In this document: positions 1-12,700 of the stretch, one piece after another
Position numbering within the stretch: the first letter of the stretch is position 1
How the letters are laid out: each line of letters starts with the position of its first letter
DNA from: Liriodendron chinense
Taxonomy: Eukaryota; Streptophyta; Magnoliopsida; Magnoliales; Magnoliaceae
Length of the DNA: 64,000 nt
NCBI GenBank assembly: GCA_003013855.2
Contig: ML058588.1
Coordinates: 372,001-436,000, forward strand
Direction of reading: 5' to 3'
Position numbers and translations under genes: made by a program
The notes under the pieces: model-generated
Databases searched by the model: none
The model's input: the letters and a program-made list of their open reading frames with translations, nothing else
Told to the model about the DNA's origin: nothing

Positions 1-553
1 CAACAAAAAAAGTATCCGGATCTGAGGGCACTGAGAGCACCTGTTTATGCACTATTGTCTGTAGGAGGCCACTCTTCTGTGCCCAAAAACCTCAAATTCA
101 TGTGGTGACCCACATGGTAATTGGACCCACCTGATTTATGAAGCATCCAACTTTCATGGTGGGACAACCCTGCTAGACATCTTGATGCCAAACACATACA
201 CACCACATACAACCCTCATTCTTGAAACCAGGCTTACTCTATGAAGACTGGTAGAGGAACCAAACTTCATATCTCAAACAACAAATGTACAGGGCAGCTT
301 TACAAATAAGGCCATCAAATGGGCTGGACTAGCCCATTAGACTATTAAGGCCTGGCCTACCCTAAGGGCAAGGCTCCGGCTTAAAATCAGGCCGTTTTTC
401 AATTAGGGTTAGTCCTTAAAACAGCCGATTAACCTAGCCCAAGTCCATCTCAGCCAAGCTCATTAGGGTTTGCAAGGGCAATTTTGTAGCATGCACTAGT
501 ACATAAAAATCCTCATTTACTTGTGATACTGCTCCAACCCAAGCCTCCCAACT
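1..553. other. Intergenic DNA, nothing recognised
   Basis: No coding, RNA or transposon structure could be supported here. Short stretches resemble plant dispersed repeat sequence (for example clusters of AGGGCAAG and GGCCTGGCC), but no boundaries are visible. Confidence 0.4.
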
Positions 554-561
554 CTCTCTAC

Positions 562-1051
562 TAGAGTTGTACACGAGTCGAGTAAGCTCGAAAAACTTGC
601 TCGGAAAATGTTCAACTCGGCTTAAATCGAAGTGAGTTTGAGCTGAGCCGAGTCAAATTTCTGATGCTCAAATGTGTTCGAGCGAGCTTCGAGCAGGGCC
701 ATACTCAATTCACCTCGACTCGTTTATAGACTCGAACTCAGCTCGCTTTGATTCGACTTGATTTGGAGTCGTACTATATATACATTTTTATTTTTTCCCT
801 AATTATTTTTACCTTTTACCCGCTCGAGCGCCCCCTCTTTTCAAACCCTAACCCTAACCCACCCTCCCCCTCTCTGAGCTCAACGGCCGGCCGTCCACTC
901 CACGCCGGCAACCCTCACTGTGCTTGCTCATCGCCAGCCACCCTCACCTTGTCCGCTCGTCGCTGGCCACCCACTGTTCTCAGTCACCCTGCCCACTCGT
1001 CGTTGACCACCCCTGTTCTCAACCCTGCCCGCTCGTCGACTCCGGTAACCC

Positions 1052-1082
<31 letters not shown>

Positions 1083-1326
1083 AAAAAAAAAAAAATCATG
1101 AAATTTCAGATGACCCTTACTTGAAAACACAAACTTGAACTCAGCTCAAAAGAATCGGATTCAGCTCAGAAACTCGAAATCGACTCGAACTCACTCGGTC
1201 TGCTGATTGAGCAGAGGCCTGCTGGACTCGGCCTAGTAGAGCCGAGTAACGAGCAGGGGTAGGTGGGTTCAAATCGAGCGTCGAGCATGATGATGCTTGA
1301 TTCGACTTGACTCGTGTACAACTCTA
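562..1326. mobile_element. hAT-type MITE (765 bp) with perfect 8-bp TSD
   Basis: The ends are an 18-bp perfect terminal inverted repeat, TAGAGTTGTACACGAGTC, read inward from 562 and, on the other strand, inward from 1326. It is flanked by an identical 8-bp direct repeat CTCTCTAC at 554-561 and 1327-1334. An 8-bp duplication is diagnostic of the hAT superfamily. The interior is rich in CTCGA/ACTCG motifs (subterminal-like repeats) and contains a C24-A23 homopolymer. There is no transposase ORF, so the element is non-autonomous. A degenerate relative with similar ends lies at 40334-46637. Confidence 0.85.
1049..1095. repeat. Homopolymer pair C(24)A(23)
   Basis: Twenty-four C at 1049-1072 are directly followed by 23 A at 1073-1095, inside the hAT MITE. 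Long C tracts of this kind are rare in plant DNA and error-prone in assemblies. Their length should not be trusted. Confidence 0.9.
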
Positions 1327-1334
1327 CTCTCTAC

Positions 1335-2440
1335 ACCACAACCAGACCAACATTTCGTGCAGAGCTTGAGCAGGACTATTTTCGCTCAAACACAGGCCTG
1401 GGCTGGGCTCTGGTCTATGTTGAACGAAGCAGGTTAGCCTTTTACAAAACTTGGCCCAGCCAAGCCCAGTCCCAGTTAACACCCCTTGTTTACAATCGTT
1501 ACTTCGAGGGGTCCATTAGCCCCCATTTGCGTATTTTAAGGGTATCAGAACTGACATACAAGGATGGCCTGTTTGGGTAGGCTGAATCTTAAACACCCAT
1601 GTCGCTGAACCTCCCTTGGATATCAGTCCATGCAGAAAAACAAAAATGAAAACCTTCGGTCTGTTTTTCAGGTTTCAACAGTCAACAACAAAAGATGTCT
1701 CACATCATGCATGGTTCGGTCAGTTCAGTTTCGAGGGGCCATACCCAACCGAACCGAACCAATGAAGCCTCGCTAACCGAACCGAACTGGATCAATTCTG
1801 GTCCGTTCAGTTTTGTCGGTTTCTCTAGTAGACCACACCAATATAAAAATTGGTGAAAGACCATTAAACTTTTTATAATTATAGGCTACAAAAGTTTTGG
1901 ATCAAGCTGAAAGTGAAATTTGCCCTCTCCCTTCATCCAGGTCTGTTTGACCTTATCAAGGGGTTGGATGGCAATTACACATTCCAAATCTTCTTCAAGT
2001 GGGCCCTACGATATTTTTAATAGCAAGCACTCAATCAACACTGTTTCCTGTGATGCGGTCCTACCTGAGATTTGGATATGATAAATTTTTGGGAACACAT
2101 CCTATAACGGACCGAGAAAATGAATGGACGCCGATATATAAGATATTATCAAGGTGGGTCATACAGTAAGGGTAACATATACATAATCAATATAATTCAA
2201 ATTCACACACACTCTCTCTCTATTCAACACACACTCTATTCGGTTCGGTTGAAAGCGGTCTATAATTTTCACAAACCGACAACCGAAGTGACATTTTCGG
2301 ATTTTAATATAAAAAACTGAACCAACCCGAAATAGAATGGAAAACCGACCGAAACCGATCGGTTCAGTCGGTTTTATCGGTTTTTTGAACAGCCCTAATC
2401 ATTATCGTGGAAACGCCCATGGGTTAGCTTTTTGAGAAAG
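1335..2440. other. Repeat debris: partial foldback element and a CCGAAC-rich hAT-like end
   Basis: 1826-2110 contains one and a half arms of the foldback repeat family that is abundant later in the window (phrases 'ttttggatcaagctga', 'tccaggtctg', 'gaccttatcaa'). 1700-1800 and 2230-2395 are rich in CCGAAC/GTTCGG and end at TTTGAACAGCCCTAAT near 2385-2400, a common plant hAT-type terminus. No coding sequence is supported. Confidence 0.5.
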
Positions 2441-3121
2441 GAAAAGTACAATCCTGACCGTCAATTTCCACAGTACTTTCTACCATACAAATAGCAAAAA
2501 ACACCGTTTCCATATAAATAACATTGAGTTCCAGCGTTTTCCACGCTCCCGAACAGGTTGTATTGTTCATGAACCAATTGACAGGTATAAATATCATATC
2601 TCAGTTCAGCCTTGAATAATCTGTAAGGCAAAATCCCATCCTAGAAGCAATTTCTCACACTTGGGGCAGGTCACTACTACGACACTCTTTAAATCTTTTC
2701 GGCCCAGGAAAACCTACTCATTCGATGATGTCCCCTCCCCTCGACGAAAAGAAGAGAAGATTTTACTTCTTCCTATTTTCTTCTCTAACACACGATTCTA
2801 TTCATTAGAATATACAGAAACACATGGTTCTAACCAGCACAAATGCCGATCAAAAGATTTAGGTTTTTCGGATATAGGATGATTGCTCGCCATCTAAGAA
2901 ACCCGCATGGCTAAATACACGACTACACTATCATCACCTAAAGAGATTAGATCCAATACCTTTTTATCTCTGCAGAAGAACGGCAGGGGTGTTTTCTGTC
3001 GCATTTTCTTTCAGTTCCATATAACCCAGGGGCTGTGAATACCCATGGGTGTTTTCCATCGCCTTTTTCTTTCAGTTCCATAACCCAAAGGGCTGCGAAT
3101 ACCCATGGGTCACGAAGGGGA
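2441..3121 (-). other. 3' flank / probable 3' UTR of the KH-domain gene
   Basis: This sequence lies directly downstream of the TAG stop (3122-3124) of the minus-strand KH gene. It contains a tandem duplication (2989-3110, listed separately). I could not fix a polyadenylation site, and no ORF here resembles a known protein. Confidence 0.45.
2989..3110. repeat. Two-copy ~60-bp tandem duplication in the KH gene 3' UTR
   Basis: Copy 1 (about 2989-3049) and copy 2 (about 3050-3110) share 'tcttcttcagttcca'-like and 'gaatacccatgggt' blocks in the same order with a few substitutions and one small indel. The duplication begins about 12 bp after the stop codon of the minus-strand gene, so it probably lies in the mRNA 3' UTR. 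Confidence 0.8.
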
Positions 3122-6100
3122 CTAAGGCTGCGGTTCTGGCTTTTCATAAGCAGGAGGATTTGTTCCCTGGACATAACCAGACTGAGAAACGGCAGGCTGT
3201 GGAGGATATGCACCTTGTTCGTAGCTCAGTTGTGACGTTGGTGACAGACTCTGTGAAGGTTGCAGCCCAACATACCCTGTATGGGTGTAACCCGATTGAT
3301 CATATGCTGGCCGAGGTGCCAGCTGGGCTGAATAGCTTTGAGAAGCCACATAAGATGCAACCGGCTGAGCTGGCGTAGATGATTGAGTTACATATGGCTG
3401 GGAGGTGGTGGTTCCGACTGTCTGACTTGTGGTTTCTTCTGGCTTCCCAGGTGTTGCACCAGATGATCCGTATCCTGGAGTTGCATATGGGTTATTTGGG
3501 TCGTGTTGTTGGCCCTCAGGTGGGACATCCTGTCCAAAAGTCTGCTGCTGATGAGAGTAACCCTGATCATAACCATAGCCAGCAACCGGTGTCGTCTGAG
3601 CATAACCATAGTCGACATTGGATGGAGTAGATCCCACCTGACCTTGCTGGTGTCCATAGTAATCGTATCCAGCACTTTGTTGAGGTGGCGGAGCTGATCC
3701 AGAAGCAGGGTGCCTGATCCCATCCAGATGGTTGTGGGGGATAGCCACTGTAGTATGGAGGGGGAGTAGGATACACTCCCGGCTGTGCATATCCATATGC
3801 AGCTTGTGGCGCTGGAGGCTGCCCTGGCAGGCCCCAGCTTCCTGGAGGGTGGTATCCCTGCTGCATGTAATTCCCAGATGTAGGTGCATTTCTAGCACGA
3901 TTCTGCACAAGAAGAATCAAATCAGAGATGCTGCTAAAAAGCCTTCGAAAACTGTAATAAACAGAAGGCAAACTGCAGTCCTGAGAGGATGATATATTCA
4001 ATATCACCCGTCTGTAAATGATCAAATCCATCCATCTTCATATCTAAACTGATTAGGTATTTTGGAATTGCATGAGACAGCAACACACAGTTCATAAATA
4101 ACAAATGCAGAAAAATGTGAAGACATATGGGAAAAGCTTGAAAAAGAAGCAATAGACTGATAAATCAATGGATAACTGTATACATGACCAGTTGCAAGCA
4201 ATGCATGTATGACACCATTGCACCGACACAATACCCAACACTAGAGCTAACCACTTTGACAGAGGACAACCAACCACTTGCTCTAAAAGCTCGAAATGAT
4301 AGAGTGTGGCGAATCAATCCCTTTATCTCATAGCCCAGGCTAGGCTAGGCCCTTGGACGAACCCTCCTTCGTGGGTCCCACCTCACACGTGTCGCACCAC
4401 CCTGAGTGTGCCCCTGCCTCACACAAGCCGCCCCACTCAAGCCTGGTGTGAAAATGCCCCTGCATTAATCACCCCTAGTGAGGAGTCTCGAACACGAATA
4501 TCATCCGTCTGTGAATGATAAAATCCATCCATCTTCATATCTAAACTAATTAGGTATTTTGGAATTGCATGAGACAGAAACAAACAGTTCATAAATAACG
4601 AATGCAGAAAAGTGTGAAGACATGAGGGAAAAGCATGAAAAAGAAGCAATAGACTGATAAAATCAATGGATGCTTGTATACATGACAAGTTGCAAGCAAT
4701 GCCTGTATGAGACCATTGCACCGACACAATACCCAACACTAGAGCTAACCACTTTGACGGAGTACAACCAACCACTTGCTCTAAAAGCTCGAACTGATGG
4801 AGCGTGGCGAATCAATCCCTTTATCTCATAGCCCAGGCTAGGCTAGGCCCTTGGACGAACCCTCCTTCGTGGGTCCCACTTCACACGGGTCACCCCACCC
4901 TGAGTGTGCCCCTACCTCACACAGGCCGCCCTACTCGAGCCCGGTGTGAAAATGTCCCTGCATTAATCACCTCCAGTGAGGAGTCTCGAACACGAGACCT
5001 CCTGCTCTAATACCACTTTTAACACAACACAACTAAACACTTGCTCTAAAAGCTCGAACTGATAGAGCGTGGCGAATCAATCCCTTTATCTCATAGCCCA
5101 GGCTAGGCTAGTCCTTCGCCCAAACCCTCCTTCATGGGCCCCACCTCACATGGGTCCCGCCTCACACGGGTCGCCCCACTCGAGCCGGGTGGGAAAATGC
5201 CCTTGCATTAAAGGTTCAAGTAGATGAGACAAAAGCTCCCTAAAACATGAAGCAAATGGGGAAATCGATAAAATATGTGTGATCGAGACTGCACAAAAAC
5301 ATAAAGCATAACAAAAGACTTTCAATGCATCAAGGGTGAAAAACAGACCTTGCAATTCATTGTTAGCTAAAAGAGCGACTGTTAGTTTTCCTTTGAAGAA
5401 CATCTACTCATGCAACAAAGGCGGACGCACTATATTTGGTTATGGTACTAAAAATTTAAAAACACTAAATATATTGTACTGTCAAATATCAAACTAAAGC
5501 ACATACAACAACGTAGACAGTTACACATGGACCAATGCTAAGTAGAATAATCGTCATCACCATCATCCTCTAAGCCTCATCCCAGATTCCCAACTAATTG
5601 GGGTCGGCTGCATGAATCCTGTTCTGCAATTCCACTCTATCAAGGGCTCATTTCTTACTAACCCGAATTCCGACACAGCTTGTCACTTACAGCAGAAGTT
5701 TGATGCCAGCTGCCAAACTGATGCAACCCTCCAATGCTAAGTAGGATGCATGTCAGTTATAACCATAACAAAGTTTCTTTTCTTTTTCTTTTTTACCAAC
5801 AGGAGTTGGAACATGGTTTGGTCACAAAGATGCACAGACAGACAGACCGACAGAGAGGCATCATGAAGCAGTTTTAACACAACACCAGTAAACGCACCTC
5901 ACTGATAACTTCATTGACCAATTCTTTAGCATATTCAATTTGTTCCTTGCTTCCGTTTATGAAAACTGTCCGTTCTGTTGATGTGTCACCTGGAGGAGGA
6001 TGTAGTGGTACAACCTGAAGCAATGAGCAGGGAACACATCATTCAGCTATTATACAAGATGGATGCAGATTATATCTAAACAAGAGACAGGTGACATCGC

Positions 6101-6232
6101 AATTAATACCAAGCTATGAATATGGAATATAATCAGAATTTCAACCCAGAGGTACCAGGTTCAATCCCAGCTTACCAATCAGAAAAGAAAAGGAGGGCAA
6201 TACACAAGGTAACTAAATAGAGATAAAGAAAT

Positions 6233-6306
<74 letters not shown>

Positions 6307-6674
6307 CCTCTCAAATATCACTGTTTTTAGTTTTTACCAAAAATATATATATTTAGAAAGGAAATTACATTTTTCAAGAACAAGATAACAGAAAAGGCAC
6401 ATATTAGGAGAGTACGTTAATTACTTGTAATCCACATTCACGAAAAATTTCCAGTTTCCTCTGGACTCTTTAAGACTTCGACAAGAGAAGCATCATGCCT
6501 TACTGGAAATATGAGGAGTCAGCTTTATGAATCATCATCATCATCATCAACAACATCATCTCAGATGAGGTGAGGGAAAAATCATCATCATCATCATCAT
6601 AGCACTGTCCCAGTTTTTTGGGGTCAGCTTTATGAATCCTGCTTTGCCAGAAATTCCTATCCAAGTCCCTATTT

Positions 6675-6705
<31 letters not shown>

Positions 6706-9700
6706 ACAACATCAACATCATCTAAGCCTTATCACAACTAATTGGGGTTGGCTACATGAATCCTTTTCCACTATTCCACTCCACCCACGTCCCCATCTTT
6801 GGTAAGTGAAAATGACTATTGAGTGAGAGTAAATGAACACAATATTTCTTATGCATGCACACACCTAAACATAGGTGTGTGTATGCATAAATATGCAAAT
6901 ATGCAAATTATGGTAAACCATCAGCAGACAATTTTCCAAACACTTAAAAACCCCTATGGTGAAGCTGAGTTTATTTGCACAAGCCACATCAACAAAATCA
7001 CAAACTTTCATTAAATACAGACACTGGCATACTCTTTCACCGGAAGGGGAAAAAAATGCACACACACACACACACAAAGGCAGATGTATGCAAGTGTGGA
7101 AACAAACATGCTTGCTTCTGCACACACGCATTATCCACATCTGCAAGTTCCAAGCCAAAAAAAAAAAAAAAAATACCCCACTTCTCGAATAGATGTAGTT
7201 ACTTTCCCCATTTCAGTCCATTCCATGATGATCCGTGTTGCTAATCATCTTGTTTCAACCATTCAACTCAGTTTCTATATTTTTTGACACCACGATATAT
7301 GCATGCTTTACTCTATACATAATGCAACAAGCATAGTTTTCAGGATGATGATGTAATACAACAAACATAATACAACAACCAGAGTCTGCATCATGATGAT
7401 GATGTAATATCTAACTAACATAGCTCTTATTTCCTAAAAAAAAATTCATAATATTTTCCATTTCTTGGGATAATTTTCATACTTTACAGAAATCTTTTGG
7501 ACACCAGAATTTCATCTTTGTTTAGGATGGTTTCAGCCAGGGCACAGCCACCATTCAAAATCGATCCTTAATCATTGGTCTGACCTAACATTGACTGGAA
7601 TTACAGTTTTCATGGTTTTTTTTATAGTTTTTTTTCAATATTAGCACTTATTTAGCTACACCCAGAAATGCAAGCAGTACAGCATCAAGATTGCACCTAG
7701 TTTCGAGCGATAGGCATTTGTACCTTACTTTCTATCTAATTATCACAAAACAAGACATTCTACTTTCTTTCTTTTCTTCTTGACAGGGCAAAGTATTACA
7801 TAACAGAATCTGCCAGCGCACTAGCCCTGTACCAGCTGTTTTATTTTTTGGGGAAAAAATCTCAAGTAAAATCCTAAAAAATGTGAGGATCCCAATTTTT
7901 TTTTTTCGGGGACATGTATTTGATGGTGTTAGTGGACCATTCTTGGGTAAGAATGTGAGGATCCCAAAAGGCATGTTTGTTCAATGCTAACATTCAAATA
8001 TGCAGAAACTTTTTTTTTTTGAGCAAGCAACTGAATTGTATTTGTCAATGTGACATCACTGACATGTAATTTCTGAGTAAATGCATGAATAATGCAGAAA
8101 GATATAAGAGCCCAAATACCTCAAACTTGAAAAAAAAATTACTGCATTAATTATCAGACAATGTAACATGTGATATCTGCATCAAAGAAAGTAGCCAACC
8201 TGAATTCGAGCTCCCGACTTGTTTTGCATGTTCTTAATGGTCTCACCCCCCTTACCAATGATCATGGCAACCTAAAAACATAAAACACATGAGCATCCCA
8301 GAAACCTCCAATTACAATCGCATTTACTTCAACTGAATGAAAAAAAAAAATCACATCAATGGACTACCTTGTTGTTTGGAACTCTCATCGAGAACTGTTC
8401 GGTCCCCGGCTGCAAGGATGTGATTCCCCGTGCTCCTGATGTGCTAGAACCCCCTGCATCACTCTGTGGTTCACACAAATAAGTTTTGGGAATGATAAAT
8501 GAAGCCTTTTGGTTTTCAATTCAATGTGGTTAACACAAACAAAAACGCACCTCCGAGATTACATCCTTGATTAGCTGCTCCGCCCTGCTGACTTGCTCCG
8601 ACGTACCAGTCAATTCCACCTCCCTCGTCTGAGAATACGGATCAGCATCTGCATCCCTGGTTACTTGAATTCTGGCCCCTGACTGAAGCTGAAGATATTT
8701 TATAGTTTCCCCACCTTTCCCAATAATCACACCAACCTGAGATGAAGAATTTACATATGAGAGCAGAAGATTCATATTCAGTACAAGGTTTAAAGTATCA
8801 TCTGGAACCAGTACATATCCCCTGATACATACCAGTACCACCCATGAACAAAATGGTGGTATCCGCCTGTACCGGCCCAAAACAGCCCGATACAGGGACA
8901 TGTCAGTAGTGAACGATGTGATACCCGATACACTGATTTAAAACCTTGATTCAATATCAAAAAATAAGGATGAGACAATGATAAGGTACCTTGGCATTTG
9001 GTACGTCCACTTTTTTACTTGTTCCTTGAAAATTGTTATAGTGAACTGGTTGTGCCGCAAAAGGAAATGAACCAACTTGGGAGTTAGCCATCGGCTGGCT
9101 TGGAGGCCTTTGGGGAAAATCTGGAGAATAAATAGGAATGGAAGGGTATGAGAAACAACAAAAGAAATAACCTACTCATCCCCATGCATATGTTAGAATA
9201 ATAGTAAACAGCTTAGACAGACCAAGAGCATGGATTTAGGAGCCCAAACACAAATTTCTCATTACAAGACTAAATATAATTTAAGAGAACATGACCAACA
9301 ATCATGGGCAACGGAAAGTACTAGAAGAGATTCTGAAAGCCATTAAACTAAAGGCAGGCCAAAAGGTTACTAATTTTATTCATATAGAACCAAACCGTGG
9401 AGCAACTTGATCATCACTATATCCAGTAGGCAGGCCACTTGTTTTTGGTATGTTAAGTGTTAGGCAAAGAACCCTCTATTGTATACTGAAATGCTAAATT
9501 GCTAATATGCATGTGCGTAAAGATTTTAGGGGTAGTTTGGATGCCTGTAACTACGAAGGGTTTATAGGTAAAGATATTACAGGGGCTGTTTGGATGCCTA
9601 TAACTGCCTTTAAACCTTTTACAGGCTGTAAAGAGTAAAGACTAAAAAGCCTGACATTTTGTTGAATTTCCGATTACAGGCCCGACAGTCTTAAAAACAA

Positions 9701-12700
9701 AAACAAAAAACCTTCAAAAGAGGCCCTTACAGCTAGGGACTACTTGTAAACACTTTACACCTGAAAAGAGTTTCAAGTTTAAAGTGTTTATAACTTAAAA
9801 TTTTACAGGCAGCCAAATGACCCAAAATCTCGGGGTGTTAAAGTGTTTATAACTTAAAATTTTACAGGCAGCCAAATGACCCCTTACATTTGTTTGCACA
9901 CCAAAAGAGAAGATATCCAACGGCACCAGCAAGCTACTGCCAAGATATTCCATAACAATAACGGTGGTCATAAAACCCACTGCTGTTACCATTACAATGC
10001 AAGCTGTAACAACTGTTAAGCGTTTGGTTTTTTTTCCATAAAAATTAATAAAAAAATAAAAAATAAAAAATCAACTCACTGCAACAGAATGTTGTGAGGT
10101 TGTTACAGATGTTACAGGGCCGTTGCAGGCTGTTATGGATCAATCTTTCCATAACAGCTGTTACGACCCCATAACACGTAATGGTTACCACCTTTACCGT
10201 TACGTAACCGTTTTGGAATACTTCAGCTACCATTCCTCCAATCTAGGTACTAAAAAAGGGTTAACATACCAAAACTAAGAATATATCTAATAGAACTATA
10301 TGCGTCTCACCCACTGTTATCGTGTGTGGTCGCATATGTGCATATTTATGCATTGATAGCATATGCGGTCATGGCATATGCGATCTGCACATACATGCAA
10401 TCACATATGTTGCAAATGCAAGCATATGCGATGTATGCGATCGCATACAGCATATGAGGTCACATATGTGCCCAACGGTCAGAAATCTGACCGTTGGGTA
10501 TTTATGTATTGCAAAATCTGGACTTTTTTACTATAAAAGGCATTCAAGACCCCTCAATTTGCATCGGGGTAGAAGTGTTGCATCGGTCCAGGGAGTTTTT
10601 ACAGGAAACAGTGGTAGCAGAAATTAGACAAGGGATACCTATTGAACAAGTGAGGCTGTGGCTTAAAGAAAAATGTCCGTTGCCTCAGGAGATGTATGAC
10701 ATCAAACCTATCGGGAGCAATGATCTCTGGATGCGGCTAAGTCCAGGTACAGATGTTGAATCGGTAATCAACGCGGCTGAGATGTTTCAGGATGGTGCAT
10801 TCCTTAGAATCAGGAGGTGGGAGGAGTACTCAGCCGTCGGCTCAGAGGATTTATGGGCGCTGGTTTGGGATGTGCCTCTGGAGTTGTGGTATGACGACTT
10901 CTTCTTCTGCAGCAACATCTTGCCTGGGTAAACTTTTAGAGTTCGATTCCAAAACCAAGAATGGGGAGGAAATGGGGGTCATCAGGTGTCGCATTAGGCG
11001 GAAGAAAGGGGCAGATAGACCAAATCAAATTTCAGTAATCGTAGGGGACAGGAAGATTAGCTTGCCAGTGCAGTGGAAAGTAAAGGAGTCCCCATTGCCC
11101 AGATGGGGAGATTATTGGAGAACAAGGAAAGCAGGAGATTCTTGGGGAGGGTTGCAGGTAGCCATGAATGAGGTTGAAGGTGCTCCATGGCCATGCTCCG
11201 CTGGAATACCGAAAGATATGCTGGACAAATGTCACTCTCTGTTTCGAGATGACAGAGGCAGTGAGGGGAAAGAGAATGCGGAGAAGACATGTGGCAGTGA
11301 TACCCTTCTGCGTGCCTCGGTGGAGTATAAGGTTGGTGCTCTCGCAGTCAGGACACGCGGACGATGGTGGACCTTCGGAACATCAATCGTACGGGGTTAG
11401 CTTCCGGGGAAACTGAGCCTATCGCAGAAGCAGAGAGTACGCTGCCAGGTGGCATTGTAGGAAGACGTGCTGGAGTGATTCGGGAGGCTCGGCCAACTTT
11501 AGAAGCCTCGGGTAGTAATTACCCAGTGTCGCCAGATGGTTCGGAAGTCCTGAACCTAGCCAGATTAAATATGGACCTCTTCAAGGGCGGAGACGGCTTG
11601 CTTCGTCGCGAGCGGCTCAGATGTTCCGAACGAGATGCGCATGACTTTACCTGAGGTAAGGACATGAGTCGAGCTGGAAACACGTGCTGAAGAGATGCCC
11701 AAGACAGACACGCGTACCATTAATATGCTATGTTTACCCACGTGCGATTTCCCACAAACAGACGGTAGCAGTTTCGGTGACCTACCACAAACAGACGATT
11801 GCGGTTTCAGCGAGGATGAACCTCCTGCCTGCGACACAGAATCATCTGAACATCTCAACAGTTCATATTCTCCGTCAAACAGAAGCAGTGCTTCGAGGTT
11901 GGATCAAGCTATGCTCACCCTCTTCCAAGAGGAGAGCGAGGGAAACGTCATCATTGTGGAACCTCTACAGATCCAGATGGGAGAAGAGCAAAGGGTTAAC
12001 CTCATCGAAACAATCCAAAAAAATAAGTGGATCAGGGATGCGTTGGGACATGTGGGAAGATCGATAGGTCTCTCTTTCGGTGATCACCCAGAAGACTATG
12101 TGGCCTTATTTCAATGTGGAGACAAGCAGACGGTCATTGAATATGACGAGATCACCAAGGAAGATCCTTACCAATTCTAGCAGCAACAGAGAGTTAAATA
12201 ACCTTCTCTCCAGCCCTCAGTTGAACAGCGGAAAGAGGAGGGAGGGGGGGACACGGGGAAAGCAGAGAAATCTGGTTCCCAAATAAGATTATATCTTGGA
12301 ATGTTAGGGGTTTGGGCTCAAAGCAGAAGAGAAGTATGATCAAAGATGTATGTGGAAGGAGGCTGAGGTGATCTGCCTTCAAGAAACAAAAGGTTCAGAA
12401 TTTTAACAGCAAGCTTGTGGGCAGTATCTGGAAGGCAAAGGACGCTGAATGGGGAGCTCTCAACGCAGAGGGAAGTTCAGGAGGTGTATTGATTGCTTGG
12501 AATTCTGCGCGGTGGACTTCAGTGGATTCTTGGAAGGGGGTCTTTTCTGTTTCGGTTATTTTGAAAGAAAGCTCATCCGGGTTCCTATGTCTTCTCACAT
12601 CTGTTTATGGGCCTCATTCAAATGCTGAAAGGAATGATTGTTGGGAGGAACTGAATGAAAGCAGGCGAAGATTCTCAGGACCGTGGTGTCTCAGGGGCGA

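Noticed and set aside
843..860. Telomere-like CCCTAA repeats
   Set aside because: Only about three units, and not the plant CCCTAAA type; too short to call an interstitial telomere.
748..1124. Two open frames running through the C/A homopolymer
   Set aside because: They encode only low-complexity Pro/Lys runs, lie inside a hAT MITE and depend on homopolymer length.
6500..6721. Minus-strand frame rich in Met and Asp
   Set aside because: Produced by translating CAT/ATC triplet repeats of SINE tails.
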